From Gemmatimonadaceae bacterium (GTDB lineage: Bacteria; Gemmatimonadota; Gemmatimonadetes; Gemmatimonadales; Gemmatimonadaceae), in assembly GCA_025358925.1 (NCBI GenBank), contig JANYHT010000017.1:1-64000 (forward strand): a DNA stretch of 64,000 nucleotides, in the 5' to 3' direction. The notes beneath the pieces are model-generated. The model saw only the letters and a program-made list of their open reading frames with translations. It was not told the DNA's origin and did not search any database. The stretch's first letter is position 1, and each line of letters begins with the position of its first letter. Both the position numbers and the translations under genes were made by a program. Shown here in pieces: positions 27,248 to 34,734 of this stretch.

Positions 27248-28437
27248 CGCATCGCCGCCAACAAACTCGCCGCCAACGCATCAACCAACTCGGGCGGATG
27301 CAGCGCCGATACCGACACACGCAATCTCGATGTTCCCGCCGGTACGGTGGGCGGTCGGACGCCGCCAACAAGAAACCCTCGACGGCGCATGTCCGCGACC
27401 AAACTCATCGTGCGCATCGGATCACCCACGCGTATCGGCAGAATGTGTCCATCGCTCGCACCGGGCACATCGTGTCCACCGCTGCGTAACCGTTCGCGCA
27501 ACTGACGCGCACGACCAAGCACCGCCGTACGTCGCCACGTTTCGACCCGTGACAATCGGAGCGCCTCTAACGTTGCTGCCGCGATAGCCGGAGGAGTGCT
27601 TGTTGTAAAAATGAAGGAGCGAGCGCGGCTCGTGAGATACTCGATCAGCACCTGCGATCCGCCAACAAACGCACCAGCCGTACCAAACGCTTTTCCTAAC
27701 GTGCCAACGACAACGTCGACGCGCGTGGTAACACCGAAATGCTCAAGCGCGCCCGCACCAGTCGCACCAAGCACGCCTGTTCCATGCGCATCATCGACAT
27801 ACGTCCACGCACCAAAGCGTTCGGCCACCTCAACTAATCGGTCCAGCGGAAAGAGATCACCGTCCATCGAGAACACACCTTCCACGATGATGAGCGCGCG
27901 CCGATATGTCCCTTGATCCTGAGCTAACATCGATTCCAACGCATCGACATCCCCATGCGGAAAGATGCGCACCGTCGCCTTCGACAATCGGCACCCGTCA
28001 ACTAAAGACGCATGATTCAGCTGGTCGCTGTAAATCACGTCACCCAGTGATACGAGCGCTGGAATAACGCCGATATTCACCATGTAGCCGGACGGAAAGA
28101 GCAACGTAGAGTCCACGCCCTTAAACCGTGCGAGCTCGCGTTCGAGCGCATCGTGAATGGGATGATTCCCCGAGATCAAACGCGCCGCGCCCGCTCCCGT
28201 ACCCTCGGCCTGCAAGACCGCGCTCGCCGCACGCGCCACGCGATGATCCGCCGCGAGTCCGAGATAATCGTTCGACGCAAAATCCGCGACGCGTTCGCCA
28301 TCGAGTATCACGGTTCCAGCGCGACGCTGCTGCACCGCGCGCATGGAGCGCTTGAGCCCCGCTGCTTGCAGCGCCACCAACTCTTCGTCTAACACATCGT
28401 CAATTGGACGAAGCGTGCGCGTCCCGAGGCTCGTCAT
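27241..28437 (-). CDS. bioF: 8-amino-7-oxononanoate synthase
   Basis: The 398-residue PLP enzyme condenses pimeloyl-ACP (or CoA) with alanine. Motifs: FASNDYLGLAAD, GTGAGAARLISGNHPIHDALE, SDQLNHASLVDGCRLS, VDDAHGTGVLG, and the PLP lysine in GTLGKAFGTAGAFVGG (K249). The ATG at 28435-28437 gives the standard N-terminus; the frame upstream to 28719 overlaps the cupredoxin-like gene and is not protein-like. It starts 7 bp after that gene's stop. No BioC/BioH, BioI or BioW gene for pimelate supply is nearby. Confidence 0.95.
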   Translation of the reverse strand: MTSLGTRTLRPIDDVLDEELVALQAAGLKRSMRAVQQRRAGTVILDGERVADFASNDYLGLAADHRVARAASAVLQAEGTGAGAARLISGNHPIHDALERELARFKGVDSTLLFPSGYMVNIGVIPALVSLGDVIYSDQLNHASLVDGCRLSKATVRIFPHGDVDALESMLAQDQGTYRRALIIVEGVFSMDGDLFPLDRLVEVAERFGAWTYVDDAHGTGVLGATGAGALEHFGVTTRVDVVVGTLGKAFGTAGAFVGGSQVLIEYLTSRARSFIFTTSTPPAIAAATLEALRLSRVETWRRTAVLGRARQLRERLRSGGHDVPGASDGHILPIRVGDPMRTMSLVADMRRRGFLVGGVRPPTVPAGTSRLRVSVSALHPPELVDALAASLLAAMRW

Positions 28438-28444
28438 TTCGCGC

Positions 28445-28789
28445 TCATTGCACAACGAACGTGAGGTGTTTGCTCGTCGCGTGCGCAGTACACGCACCGC
28501 CGTACGTGCCCGGCGGAATGGTGTACTCCGTCGTATTTCCTGACGCCGCGCGAAACATTGCGAGCTGATGCGGCATCGTGTCGTTATTAACAACGCGCAC
28601 TTTGCGACGCGCACCACCACCACCAACAAACACCGTGTCGCGTAGCGCGGAATGACGGCCATAGCCATCAACAACCGTCGCGACGCCGCCTCTGGCAACG
28701 CGAATTTCGACATCGGCACGTGGCCAGGTGAGCCACGCGACGACCATGGACGTCATCGCGACAGCGGCGATCATCAGTGTACGACGCAC
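28445..28789 (-). CDS. Cupredoxin-like exported protein
   Basis: A 114-residue protein with an N-terminal membrane or signal segment (LMIAAVAMTSMVVAWLTW) followed by a small beta domain: RRKVRVVNNDTMPHQLAMF supplies a His, and TYGGACTAHATSKHLTFVV supplies Cys and His, in the arrangement of a type-1 copper site (H...C..H). This fits its position after SCO1 and PCuAC copper-delivery genes. I use GTG at 28789, 13 bp after the PCuAC stop; ATG 28774 is possible. It may be a periplasmic copper carrier; ligand assignment is inferred. Confidence 0.72.
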   Translation of the reverse strand: MRRTLMIAAVAMTSMVVAWLTWPRADVEIRVARGGVATVVDGYGRHSALRDTVFVGGGGARRKVRVVNNDTMPHQLAMFRAASGNTTEYTIPPGTYGGACTAHATSKHLTFVVQ

Positions 28790-28802
28790 TACGAACGACC
28801 CG

Positions 28803-29243
28803 TCATGGCGTTCGGACGTGTGCCGTTGCAACAAACACTCGACCGTCTGCAAAACGCAGCGTGACGGGCACGGTATCTCGTCGCCTCAGTCGCCGTGTCA
28901 GATGCATCAACATGAGGTGCGTACCACCGGGCATCATCGTGAGTGTCGCACCTTTTGCGATAACGAGTTCTGGGCGAATGTCCATCGTCGCCATATCACC
29001 ATGCAACATCGTTTCATGCGCCTCGGTTGACGTCGAAATCGGCGTTTCAAAACTCGTGATGTGCAGTGTGGCCGTATCGGTATTCTTGAGCACGAGATAC
29101 ACACCGCCCGTCGCTCCGGAGTCGGCTGGACGTGCCCACGCATCAAGCACTTGCACGGGTCCAGCGGGTTTCGCACGAGCGCACGCCACCGCTAATGCAG
29201 CGAGTATCGCGCCGCCCAACATCGCACATCCGCGCGTCATCAT
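28803..29243 (-). CDS. PCu(A)C copper chaperone, lipoprotein
   Basis: The 146-residue protein has a lipoprotein signal (LAALAVACARAK) and a PCuAC domain: VLDAWARPADSGATGGVYLV, then the metal residues in EAHETMLHGD and PGGTHLMLMHL, matching the H-M...H-x-M pattern that binds Cu(I). Such proteins donate copper to cytochrome c oxidase together with SCO1, encoded immediately upstream with an ATGA-type overlap at 29240-29243. The C-terminal RRRDTVPVTLRFADGR is typical. Confidence 0.92.
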   Translation of the reverse strand: MMTRGCAMLGGAILAALAVACARAKPAGPVQVLDAWARPADSGATGGVYLVLKNTDTATLHITSFETPISTSTEAHETMLHGDMATMDIRPELVIAKGATLTMMPGGTHLMLMHLTRRLRRRDTVPVTLRFADGRVFVATAHVRTP

Positions 29244-29860
29244 AGAAACCGCTTCAAATCCGCCGTCATGGCTTCCCAGCCAATGCCAAACGGATACTGC
29301 GCGACAAGGCGCCCTTTGCCGTCGACTAAAAACACCTGTGACGAATGACTCACGAAATATCCGTTCGGTTCTGTCCCACCGTCGTGATACGCCACGACGC
29401 CAAACGACTCTTTAATGTGCGCTGTTGTCGCCGAGTCACCCGACACGCCAACAAAGCTGCTGTCAAATTGCGTCGCGTAGCGAGCGGCGATCGCTGGTGT
29501 GTCGCGTTCAGGATCGATCGTCACGAAAACAAAGCGCACACGCGACGATGCAGTGCCCAGCGCTTTCTTGACGCGTGTCCAATCAGCGAGCGTTGTCGGA
29601 CATACGTCGGGACAATGCGTGTACCCAAAAAAATACAGTTGGGGACGCCCGGATTCGGCGACTGTTCGCAACGCCGTCCCATCGGCTTTCCTGAACTCGA
29701 AAACTGGTAGCGGCCGCGCGGGGTCAATCTCGATGCCATGGAAGCCGCCTTTCGTCTCGCAGGCGCCGAACACGCCAATCGCGGCGAGGGCGACTGCGAC
29801 GGTCAGACCACGTCGACGAGGCAAGAGTGCGATCATGGGGTCAAATATGTCCCGACTCAT
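29240..29860 (-). CDS. SCO1/SenC-family copper chaperone, lipoprotein
   Basis: The 206-residue product carries the SCO Cu-binding motif YTHCPDVCPTTLADW (CxxxC) and the distal His in GYFVSHSSQVFLVDG, inside a thioredoxin fold. A lipoprotein signal (AAIGVFGAC) anchors it outside the cytoplasmic membrane. SCO proteins assemble the CuA centre of cytochrome oxidase. Start: ATG at 29860, or ATG at 29836 (MIALLPRRRG), which is closer to the signal peptide. It begins the long minus-strand run that continues through the bio genes, and is divergent from the PAP2 gene by about 40 bp. Confidence 0.93.
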   Translation of the reverse strand: MSRDIFDPMIALLPRRRGLTVAVALAAIGVFGACETKGGFHGIEIDPARPLPVFEFRKADGTALRTVAESGRPQLYFFGYTHCPDVCPTTLADWTRVKKALGTASSRVRFVFVTIDPERDTPAIAARYATQFDSSFVGVSGDSATTAHIKESFGVVAYHDGGTEPNGYFVSHSSQVFLVDGKGRLVAQYPFGIGWEAMTADLKRFL

Positions 29861-29900
29861 TGGTGGCGTGCAGGGCTGTCGCCCTTTTGATTTCTGACTA

Positions 29901-30563
29901 ATGACGATGCCTGCTCGCTCGCAAACCATCCACCAACTTGATCGCGCGCCGACACCGTTCGTGGGCCGTCGTCACTGGACCGTAGTGTCGGTGATCGCTG
30001 TGCTCGCCATTGCGCTCGCGCACGTGTTCGATCACGCGGCGTGGAGCCTCGTTCGTGATGCTAAGGTGTATGAACGGGATTGGGGTCGTCTGCTCCGGAT
30101 GATGGGCTATCTTCCCACATGGTTGATCATCGCTATTGGATGCTGGACGTCCGACTATCCGCGCGATGGCTGGAAGTGGCGCGGTGGTTTGCTGCTCGCG
30201 GCACCAACAGTGGGTGGTGCGATCGCTGAGCTCCTCAAGTTGTGTGTGCGTCGCTTGCGTCCCGATCCTGAACATTTTGGGTATGCATTTCGCGCGTTCA
30301 GCGATCATCCGTTCGGCAACGGCGGATTGGGGATGCCCAGCAGTCACACGTTGGTCGCATTTGCGGGTGCGACCGTACTGGCGCGTGTGTTTCCAAAGGC
30401 GGCATGGCTCTGGTATGCGTTGGCCGTTGGATGTGCCATCACCCGCGTGTTATCCGTCGCTCATTTCTTGAGCGACACCGTGGTTGCTGCGGTGTTGGGC
30501 TGGTTTGTTGGTGACCTGTTGTCGCGCGCGACGTCGGCGAAAATCTCAATCGCTCGGAGATAA
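29901..30563 (+). CDS. PAP2-family membrane phosphatase
   Basis: The 220-residue integral membrane protein has the three PAP2 motifs: KLCVRRLRP (K-x6-RP), GMPSSHT (PSxH), and TRVLSVAHFLSD (R-x5-H-x3-D). Five or so hydrophobic segments are visible. These enzymes dephosphorylate lipid phosphates such as undecaprenyl pyrophosphate or phosphatidate in the membrane. The gene is divergent from the SCO1 gene and is followed by a strong bidirectional terminator. Confidence 0.9.
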   Translation: MTMPARSQTIHQLDRAPTPFVGRRHWTVVSVIAVLAIALAHVFDHAAWSLVRDAKVYERDWGRLLRMMGYLPTWLIIAIGCWTSDYPRDGWKWRGGLLLAAPTVGGAIAELLKLCVRRLRPDPEHFGYAFRAFSDHPFGNGGLGMPSSHTLVAFAGATVLARVFPKAAWLWYALAVGCAITRVLSVAHFLSDTVVAAVLGWFVGDLLSRATSAKISIARR

Positions 30564-30564
30564 A

Positions 30565-30600
30565 AAACGCCGTCGCAACAATGCTTGCGACGGCGTTTTC
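30565..30600. terminator. Bidirectional rho-independent terminator
   Basis: A perfect 15-bp inverted repeat (30565-30579 and 30586-30600; AAAACGCCGTCGCAA) with a 6-nt loop is flanked by A-tract and T-tract. It serves the PAP2 gene (+) and the rpmE2 gene (-), which converge on it. Confidence 0.92.
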
Positions 30601-30620
30601 TATGTGATGTGACCGCGAGT

Positions 30621-30863
30621 TCAGCGGTTGTAACGCTTCTTGAACTTGTCCACGCGACCCTGCGTATCGATGAGGCGCTGCGTGCCCGTGTAGAACGGGT
30701 GCGAGTCACTCGTGATTTCCAGCAGGATGAGCGGATACTCGTTGCCGTCGTCCATACGAATCTTCTGCTCGCTGGTCATCGTCGAGCGAGTGATCATCGT
30801 GGTACCCGTGGACGAGTCTTTGAACACCACCGGATGGTACGGTGGGTGAATGCCTTCTTTCAT
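30621..30863 (-). CDS. rpmE2: 50S ribosomal protein L31 type B
   Basis: The 80-residue protein begins [20 protein letters not shown] and has [39 protein letters not shown] and [10 protein letters not shown]. It lacks the zinc-binding Cys residues of the L31 type A form, so it is the C-minus (type B) paralogue. The ATG at 30861-30863 has a good AGGAG site 5 bp upstream (30869-30873), which fixes the start; the longer frame to 30887 is rejected. The downstream side ends in the shared terminator. Confidence 0.95.
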   Translation of the reverse strand: MKEGIHPPYHPVVFKDSSTGTTMITRSTMTSEQKIRMDDGNEYPLILLEITSDSHPFYTGTQRLIDTQGRVDKFKKRYNR

Positions 30864-30868
30864 GTCTG

Positions 30869-30873
30869 CTCCT
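30869..30873 (-). promoter_or_regulatory. Ribosome binding site of rpmE2
   Basis: AGGAG on the minus strand, 5 bp before the ATG at 30863, decides the start of L31. Confidence 0.75.
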
Positions 30874-30998
30874 GCATGCGCTGCCATTGCCGGCGGAAGC
30901 GCGTTGTTAGGGGGCTTGGCACACCCGGAGGTGGGTCAAGCGTAGCATGAATGAATGGCCTAGTTGGCGGGCTGGGTCAAGGCAGAGCCACAATTCCG

Positions 30999-31850
30999 CT
31001 AGGCCAGCACTGCCGCCGCGAGCATCGCCGCCGTCCCCGCGCCAATCCACCACAATCGCCCCCAATGCGCGGGGTCCGAATGCCGGTCGTGCAGCGACGC
31101 TCTCGCCACCACCTGCGCGATGTACAGGTACGTCCCTGCGGCAACCGGCAGGAGGTAGCCCGCGAGCGAGACCACCCGTTCCCCGATGAGGAGCGTGAGC
31201 ATTGCGCCGAGCATCGCAATGATTGCGGTGACGAGGTTGTAGGCCACGGCTCGCATCGGACGAATACCACCGTGCACAAACAAGCTGAACGTGCCCACCT
31301 CACGCGGAAGTTCGTGCATCCCAACCGCGAGCATCGTCAGCAGCCCCACCGATGGCGCGGCGAGAAAACCGGCGGCAATCAGCATTCCGTCGACGAGATT
31401 GTGCAGCGCATCGCCAAGAAATGTCATTGGCGCGATGGCTCTGGCACGCGCAACAGCAGCATGGGAATTGGCAGGAATTGGGTGTAAGTGTACGCATTCT
31501 GCTGCACTACTGTCGCTACTATGTGCGGACGGGGCTCCCAGCGCAACTCCATGCGCGTGCGCGTGATCGTGACCCGCCAGCACCCGCTCAATCAACCAAA
31601 ACATGGCGAAACCACTCAACACGCCAAGCAGCACGAACGTAGGTGATTGCCCTATTCGCAGCGCGTCGGGAATCAAATGCGCCACCGCTGCACCAAACAC
31701 CGCGCCCGCGCCAAACGCCGTGAGCTGCGGCAGAATGCGCCGAATCCACTGTTCCCGCTGCGCCATCAGCAGCGTGACCAAGAGCGGCACTCCAGACACG
31801 ATGGCAACCGATGTCAGGCTGCCCGACCACGCATCAACGGGAAATTGCAT
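30999..31850 (-). CDS. ZIP-family metal transporter
   Basis: The 283-residue membrane protein has the paired ZIP helix motifs FLGDALHNLVDGMLIA (HNxxD) and GMHELPREVG (HExPxExG), with about eight hydrophobic segments and a His-rich cytoplasmic loop (HDHAHAHG and later HLHPI) between segments 3 and 4. ZIP proteins import zinc or other divalent ions. The start is ATG 31850; TTG at 31865 is possible. The G-rich heptamer array ends 30 bp before this ATG, so it would form part of the 5' leader if transcribed from upstream. Confidence 0.9.
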   Translation of the reverse strand: MQFPVDAWSGSLTSVAIVSGVPLLVTLLMAQREQWIRRILPQLTAFGAGAVFGAAVAHLIPDALRIGQSPTFVLLGVLSGFAMFWLIERVLAGHDHAHAHGVALGAPSAHSSDSSAAECVHLHPIPANSHAAVARARAIAPMTFLGDALHNLVDGMLIAAGFLAAPSVGLLTMLAVGMHELPREVGTFSLFVHGGIRPMRAVAYNLVTAIIAMLGAMLTLLIGERVVSLAGYLLPVAAGTYLYIAQVVARASLHDRHSDPAHWGRLWWIGAGTAAMLAAAVLA

Positions 31851-31879
31851 ATCGAGTGCGCTCAAACTAACCCGCGCAT

Positions 31880-31957
31880 CAATCCCTATCCCCGATCCCT
31901 AATCCCTGATCCCTAATCCCTGATCCCTGATCCCAAATCCCTCATCCCTAGTCCCTA
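31880..31957 (-). repeat. G-rich heptanucleotide tandem array (about 11 units)
   Basis: Read on the minus strand, the array begins with the TAG stop codon of the upstream gene: TAGGGAC TAGGGAT, then GAGGGAT, TTGGGAT, CAGGGAT, CAGGGAT, TAGGGAT, CAGGGAT, TAGGGAT, CGGGGAT and a final AGGGATT. The consensus is YAGGGAT with period 7. There are 11 GGG runs with mostly 4-nt loops, a canonical potential G-quadruplex series. It fills the gap between the LIC_10091-like gene and the ZIP transporter. Confidence 0.9.
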
Positions 31958-33217
31958 ACGCGATCGCCCAATCACGTCTCCATAGCTCCGCACCAACCCC
32001 AACTTCGCATCCAATACCAACGAGATGATCGGCGACGTTAACTGCGCCATCATGTTGTTGCCGTTCCGCCCGGCGTATCCGCCACCGCCAAAGCCGCGAT
32101 TCGTTACGGAGCGAATAAACGCGCTCGTGGTATCGAGCGGCAACGTTTCGACATTCGCGTAAAAGCGATTCCAATCGTCACCTTGCATGAACAAGTATTG
32201 CTCGACGTTGCTGGTATAAAACACGTTGACTTTTGCCCCGCGCTCGCGGAGCCATGCCCCAACAGTACGCAGCGCCTTCGGTCCAGAAAAATTACCAACG
32301 AGTGGCACAACGAGATTGCGACGCTGCATGTCTCGCACCACGATATACGACGCCTCCGAAGCTAAAAATCCGCGGTTCAATCCCGTCTCGTCTGTCGCTC
32401 CTGCAATATCAGCAAACGTGGGCATGCCGCGGCCAAAACCACCACGCCCGCCGCCACCACCACTGCCAAACCCACCGCTCCCCGACGAATAATTGAGCGA
32501 CGGCCCCGACGAAAAAAACACGCTGTCCACGTAGCGCAGCGTCGACAAATCGGTCGAGTCAATCGTAAAGCCATGTGTCTTCACCAACAGGTCGCGCACC
32601 TCCGCAAACGTGCGACGAAAGAGGATTGGATCCGCAGGCGTTCGTCCAAGCGCCACGATCAGTGAATCGGCCGAGAGTGTCGGCAAGGTGTTCGTCGGCA
32701 ACGCGCGCGCAAACAATCGTGAGAGAAATGCGCCACGCGTCGGCGACAATTCAAACACGGCCTTATACCACAAATGCTGCAACAAATTCTGTCGACGGAT
32801 GTCAACGATGAACGCAATGCGCGGACGCAGCGCCGCGAGATATGTGAAGTTCTGTTCTGGACCTACGCCCACGTATACACCACCGGGCGGCACCGCTTGT
32901 TGCAAGCGAGGGATCACATACTGCACGCCCATCTCATTCGACACGAAATTCTCGGATCGAAAATATCCGCCCGGCTCGGAGAACTGCGTGATCATGCGCC
33001 AGTACGTGCTGTCGCTCAGCCGATCCGGAAGCCGAGCGCCGTAGAGTGTCGGCGCCAGTGGTGCGAGGCTCCCCAGCGGGTCGACCGCCGCATGTGCCAA
33101 CCTCGGCGCACGATGACAGGCCGCCGACAGGACGCTCGCCGCGACAACCGTACACGCGAAAAATCCCGAGTGTCTGAGCGACGCAGACCGCGTGGAGGAA
33201 CCGGAGTGGGAGATCAT
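31955..33217 (-). CDS. Exported conserved protein with Rossmann/SAM-like motif (LIC_10091-like)
   Basis: The 420-residue protein has a lipoprotein-like signal (VVAASVLSAAC, C34). The core has NEMGVQYVIPRL, then VYVGVGPEQNFTYLA (GxGxE near 116-121) and IAFIVDIRRQNLLQHLWYKA, which resembles motif I and acidic loop II of SAM methyltransferases; later GNFSGPKALRTVGAWLRERG and VNVFYTSNVEQYLF follow. I recognise the pattern as the LIC_10091-like group of unknown function; this assignment is from memory. A Gly-rich insert sits at about 245-264, and another Gly-rich patch near the C-terminus. The start (ATG 33217) is chosen for the signal peptide. The TAG stop is the first unit of the G-rich array. 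Confidence 0.75.
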   Translation of the reverse strand: MISHSGSSTRSASLRHSGFFACTVVAASVLSAACHRAPRLAHAAVDPLGSLAPLAPTLYGARLPDRLSDSTYWRMITQFSEPGGYFRSENFVSNEMGVQYVIPRLQQAVPPGGVYVGVGPEQNFTYLAALRPRIAFIVDIRRQNLLQHLWYKAVFELSPTRGAFLSRLFARALPTNTLPTLSADSLIVALGRTPADPILFRRTFAEVRDLLVKTHGFTIDSTDLSTLRYVDSVFFSSGPSLNYSSGSGGFGSGGGGGRGGFGRGMPTFADIAGATDETGLNRGFLASEASYIVVRDMQRRNLVVPLVGNFSGPKALRTVGAWLRERGAKVNVFYTSNVEQYLFMQGDDWNRFYANVETLPLDTTSAFIRSVTNRGFGGGGYAGRNGNNMMAQLTSPIISLVLDAKLGLVRSYGDVIGRSR

Positions 33218-33363
33218 CAGCAGACCATAGTGCGAAAGACCGCTAGCGCGAAAGAGCGACAGTACCGCAAGATGCTGAAACGGCAACGTGCGCGACGTCG
33301 TACGCGTTGACAGCCAACCGGTGGTGTTGGCGCATACCCAGCGACTTCGACAGGACAGTGTTA

Positions 33364-34053
33364 ATGCGCGATCAGACCTTTGGCTCGACGAATACCCCAG
33401 CGACGCCACCGCCCGCGCGGAGCATTGACGGCGCACGTGAGCTATCCCGCGCGAGCGCCGCCGACGTCTATAAAGCCGTCAAAAACGAACGGTCGGAGTT
33501 ACGAAGCCAGCTCGGGTCGCTGGAAAGCAAGCGCTCGGAATTGACGTCCACGTTGTCGGACTCAGATACTCCAGCGTCGGCGAAGGCGGGTTTGGAGGGC
33601 CGCATAAAAGACGTGGACGCCCGGATTGTGTTGGTCGACCAGCAAATCGCGCAAGCCGACGCGGCCGTCGCGAAAGCCGCCTCGGTGCCCGGCGCCATCG
33701 TCGAGCCACCGCCGTACGTTCGCGATGGTCCACCGGAGTCGCTCTATGCAATTCCGATCGTCTTCACGCTCTGCGTGCTCATGCCGATTTCGATTGCCTA
33801 CGCCCGTCGGATCTGGAAACGTGGCGCCACGATAGTCTCACCCGTCCCGCAAAAAGTCCAAGACCGTCTCGATCAGTTGAGCGAAGCGATTGACTCGATT
33901 GGACTCGAAGTGGAGCGCATTGGTGAGGGCCAACGGTTCATGACACGAGTGCTCACCGATCACAATGCCAAGGGACTCGGCGCCGGCGCCGCGCAACCCA
34001 TTGCTGTGCCACAGCGAAATCTCGAATTCGCCACCGCTCCGCGCGTCGAGTAG
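33364..34053 (+). CDS. Coiled-coil membrane protein of unknown function
   Basis: A 229-residue protein: a basic, Pro/Ser-rich N-terminus, a long coiled coil (about 30-105; ERSELRSQLGSLESKRSELT and IVLVDQQIAQADAAVAK), one transmembrane segment near 130-147 (AIPIVFTLCVLMPISIAYA), and a second helical stretch (VQDRLDQLSEAIDSIGLEVE). Start ATG 33364. It is divergent from the LIC_10091-like gene and 138 bp upstream of the second ECF sigma gene. I do not recognise a named family. Confidence 0.78.
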   Translation: MRDQTFGSTNTPATPPPARSIDGARELSRASAADVYKAVKNERSELRSQLGSLESKRSELTSTLSDSDTPASAKAGLEGRIKDVDARIVLVDQQIAQADAAVAKAASVPGAIVEPPPYVRDGPPESLYAIPIVFTLCVLMPISIAYARRIWKRGATIVSPVPQKVQDRLDQLSEAIDSIGLEVERIGEGQRFMTRVLTDHNAKGLGAGAAQPIAVPQRNLEFATAPRVE

Positions 34054-34123
34054 GCGTTCGCGCTATGTACACGGAGTGGGCGGCAGGCGACGCAACCCTT
34101 TGCGCGCACCCGCTGTCTCTCTC

Positions 34124-34141
34124 GTGCACATGCATGCGCAC
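34124..34141. promoter_or_regulatory. Near-perfect palindrome upstream of ECF sigma operon
   Basis: GTGCACATGCATGCGCAC is an 18-bp palindrome with one mismatched pair, about 50 bp before the GTG start of the sigma gene. It could be an operator or a chance palindrome; no second copy was seen. Confidence 0.3.
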
Positions 34142-34191
34142 CCAGTGGCAATCGACACGTCACGATCAACCCCATCGCTCGGCGCGTTGCC

Positions 34192-34734
34192 GTGATTGAT
34201 GCGGATCTGATCGCGCGACTCCAAGCGGGCGAACCGGCGGCAGAACGCGAGTTCTACGAACGGCACGTCGACCGCGTGTACCGTCTCATCTATCGCATGA
34301 GTGATCGTGCCGATCTCGCACAAGATTTTACGCAGGACACGTTCATTCGCGCCTTTCAGCGCATTGGACAGTTTCGCGGCGAGTCCGCACTCTCGAGTTG
34401 GTTGCACGCCATCGCCGTGTCAACCACACTGAACGGACTGCGCACGATCAAGCGCCGCGCGCTATTCGCGGCGCCGATTGAAGAAGCAGAAACACTGGGA
34501 CGTTGGCCGATCGAGCGTGATCCTGATTTAAAGACGCGCATGCGGGCCGCCATTGCAGCACTGCCACCCGGAACGCGGCAAGTCTTTGTGATGCATGACG
34601 TGGAAGGCTTTACGCACGAGGAGATTGGCGAAGCACTTGGTGTCGCTGTTGGCACCAGCAAATCGCAGCTTTCCCGCGCACGAGAAAAGTTGCGGGTGGC
34701 CTTAGCGCCATTCGCGCGACAGGAGTTGGCATGA
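34192..34734 (+). CDS. ECF-type RNA polymerase sigma factor
   Basis: The 180-residue protein has sigma region 2 (FYERHVDRVYRLIYRMSDRA, AQDFTQDTFIRAFQRIGQF, SALSSWLHAIAVSTTLNGLR) and region 4 (LPPGTRQVFVMHDVEGFTHE, GVAVGTSKSQLSRAREKLR). Start is GTG 34192. It heads a four-gene unit in which every junction is an ATGA overlap: sigma, a membrane partner and two HEAT-repeat exported proteins. The membrane partner is the natural candidate for its anti-sigma factor. Confidence 0.92.
   Translation: MIDADLIARLQAGEPAAEREFYERHVDRVYRLIYRMSDRADLAQDFTQDTFIRAFQRIGQFRGESALSSWLHAIAVSTTLNGLRTIKRRALFAAPIEEAETLGRWPIERDPDLKTRMRAAIAALPPGTRQVFVMHDVEGFTHEEIGEALGVAVGTSKSQLSRAREKLRVALAPFARQELA

Noticed and set aside
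31880-31957. CRISPR-like array
   Set aside because: The repeats are 7 bp and contiguous with no spacers, so this is a tandem array, not CRISPR. No cas genes are near.
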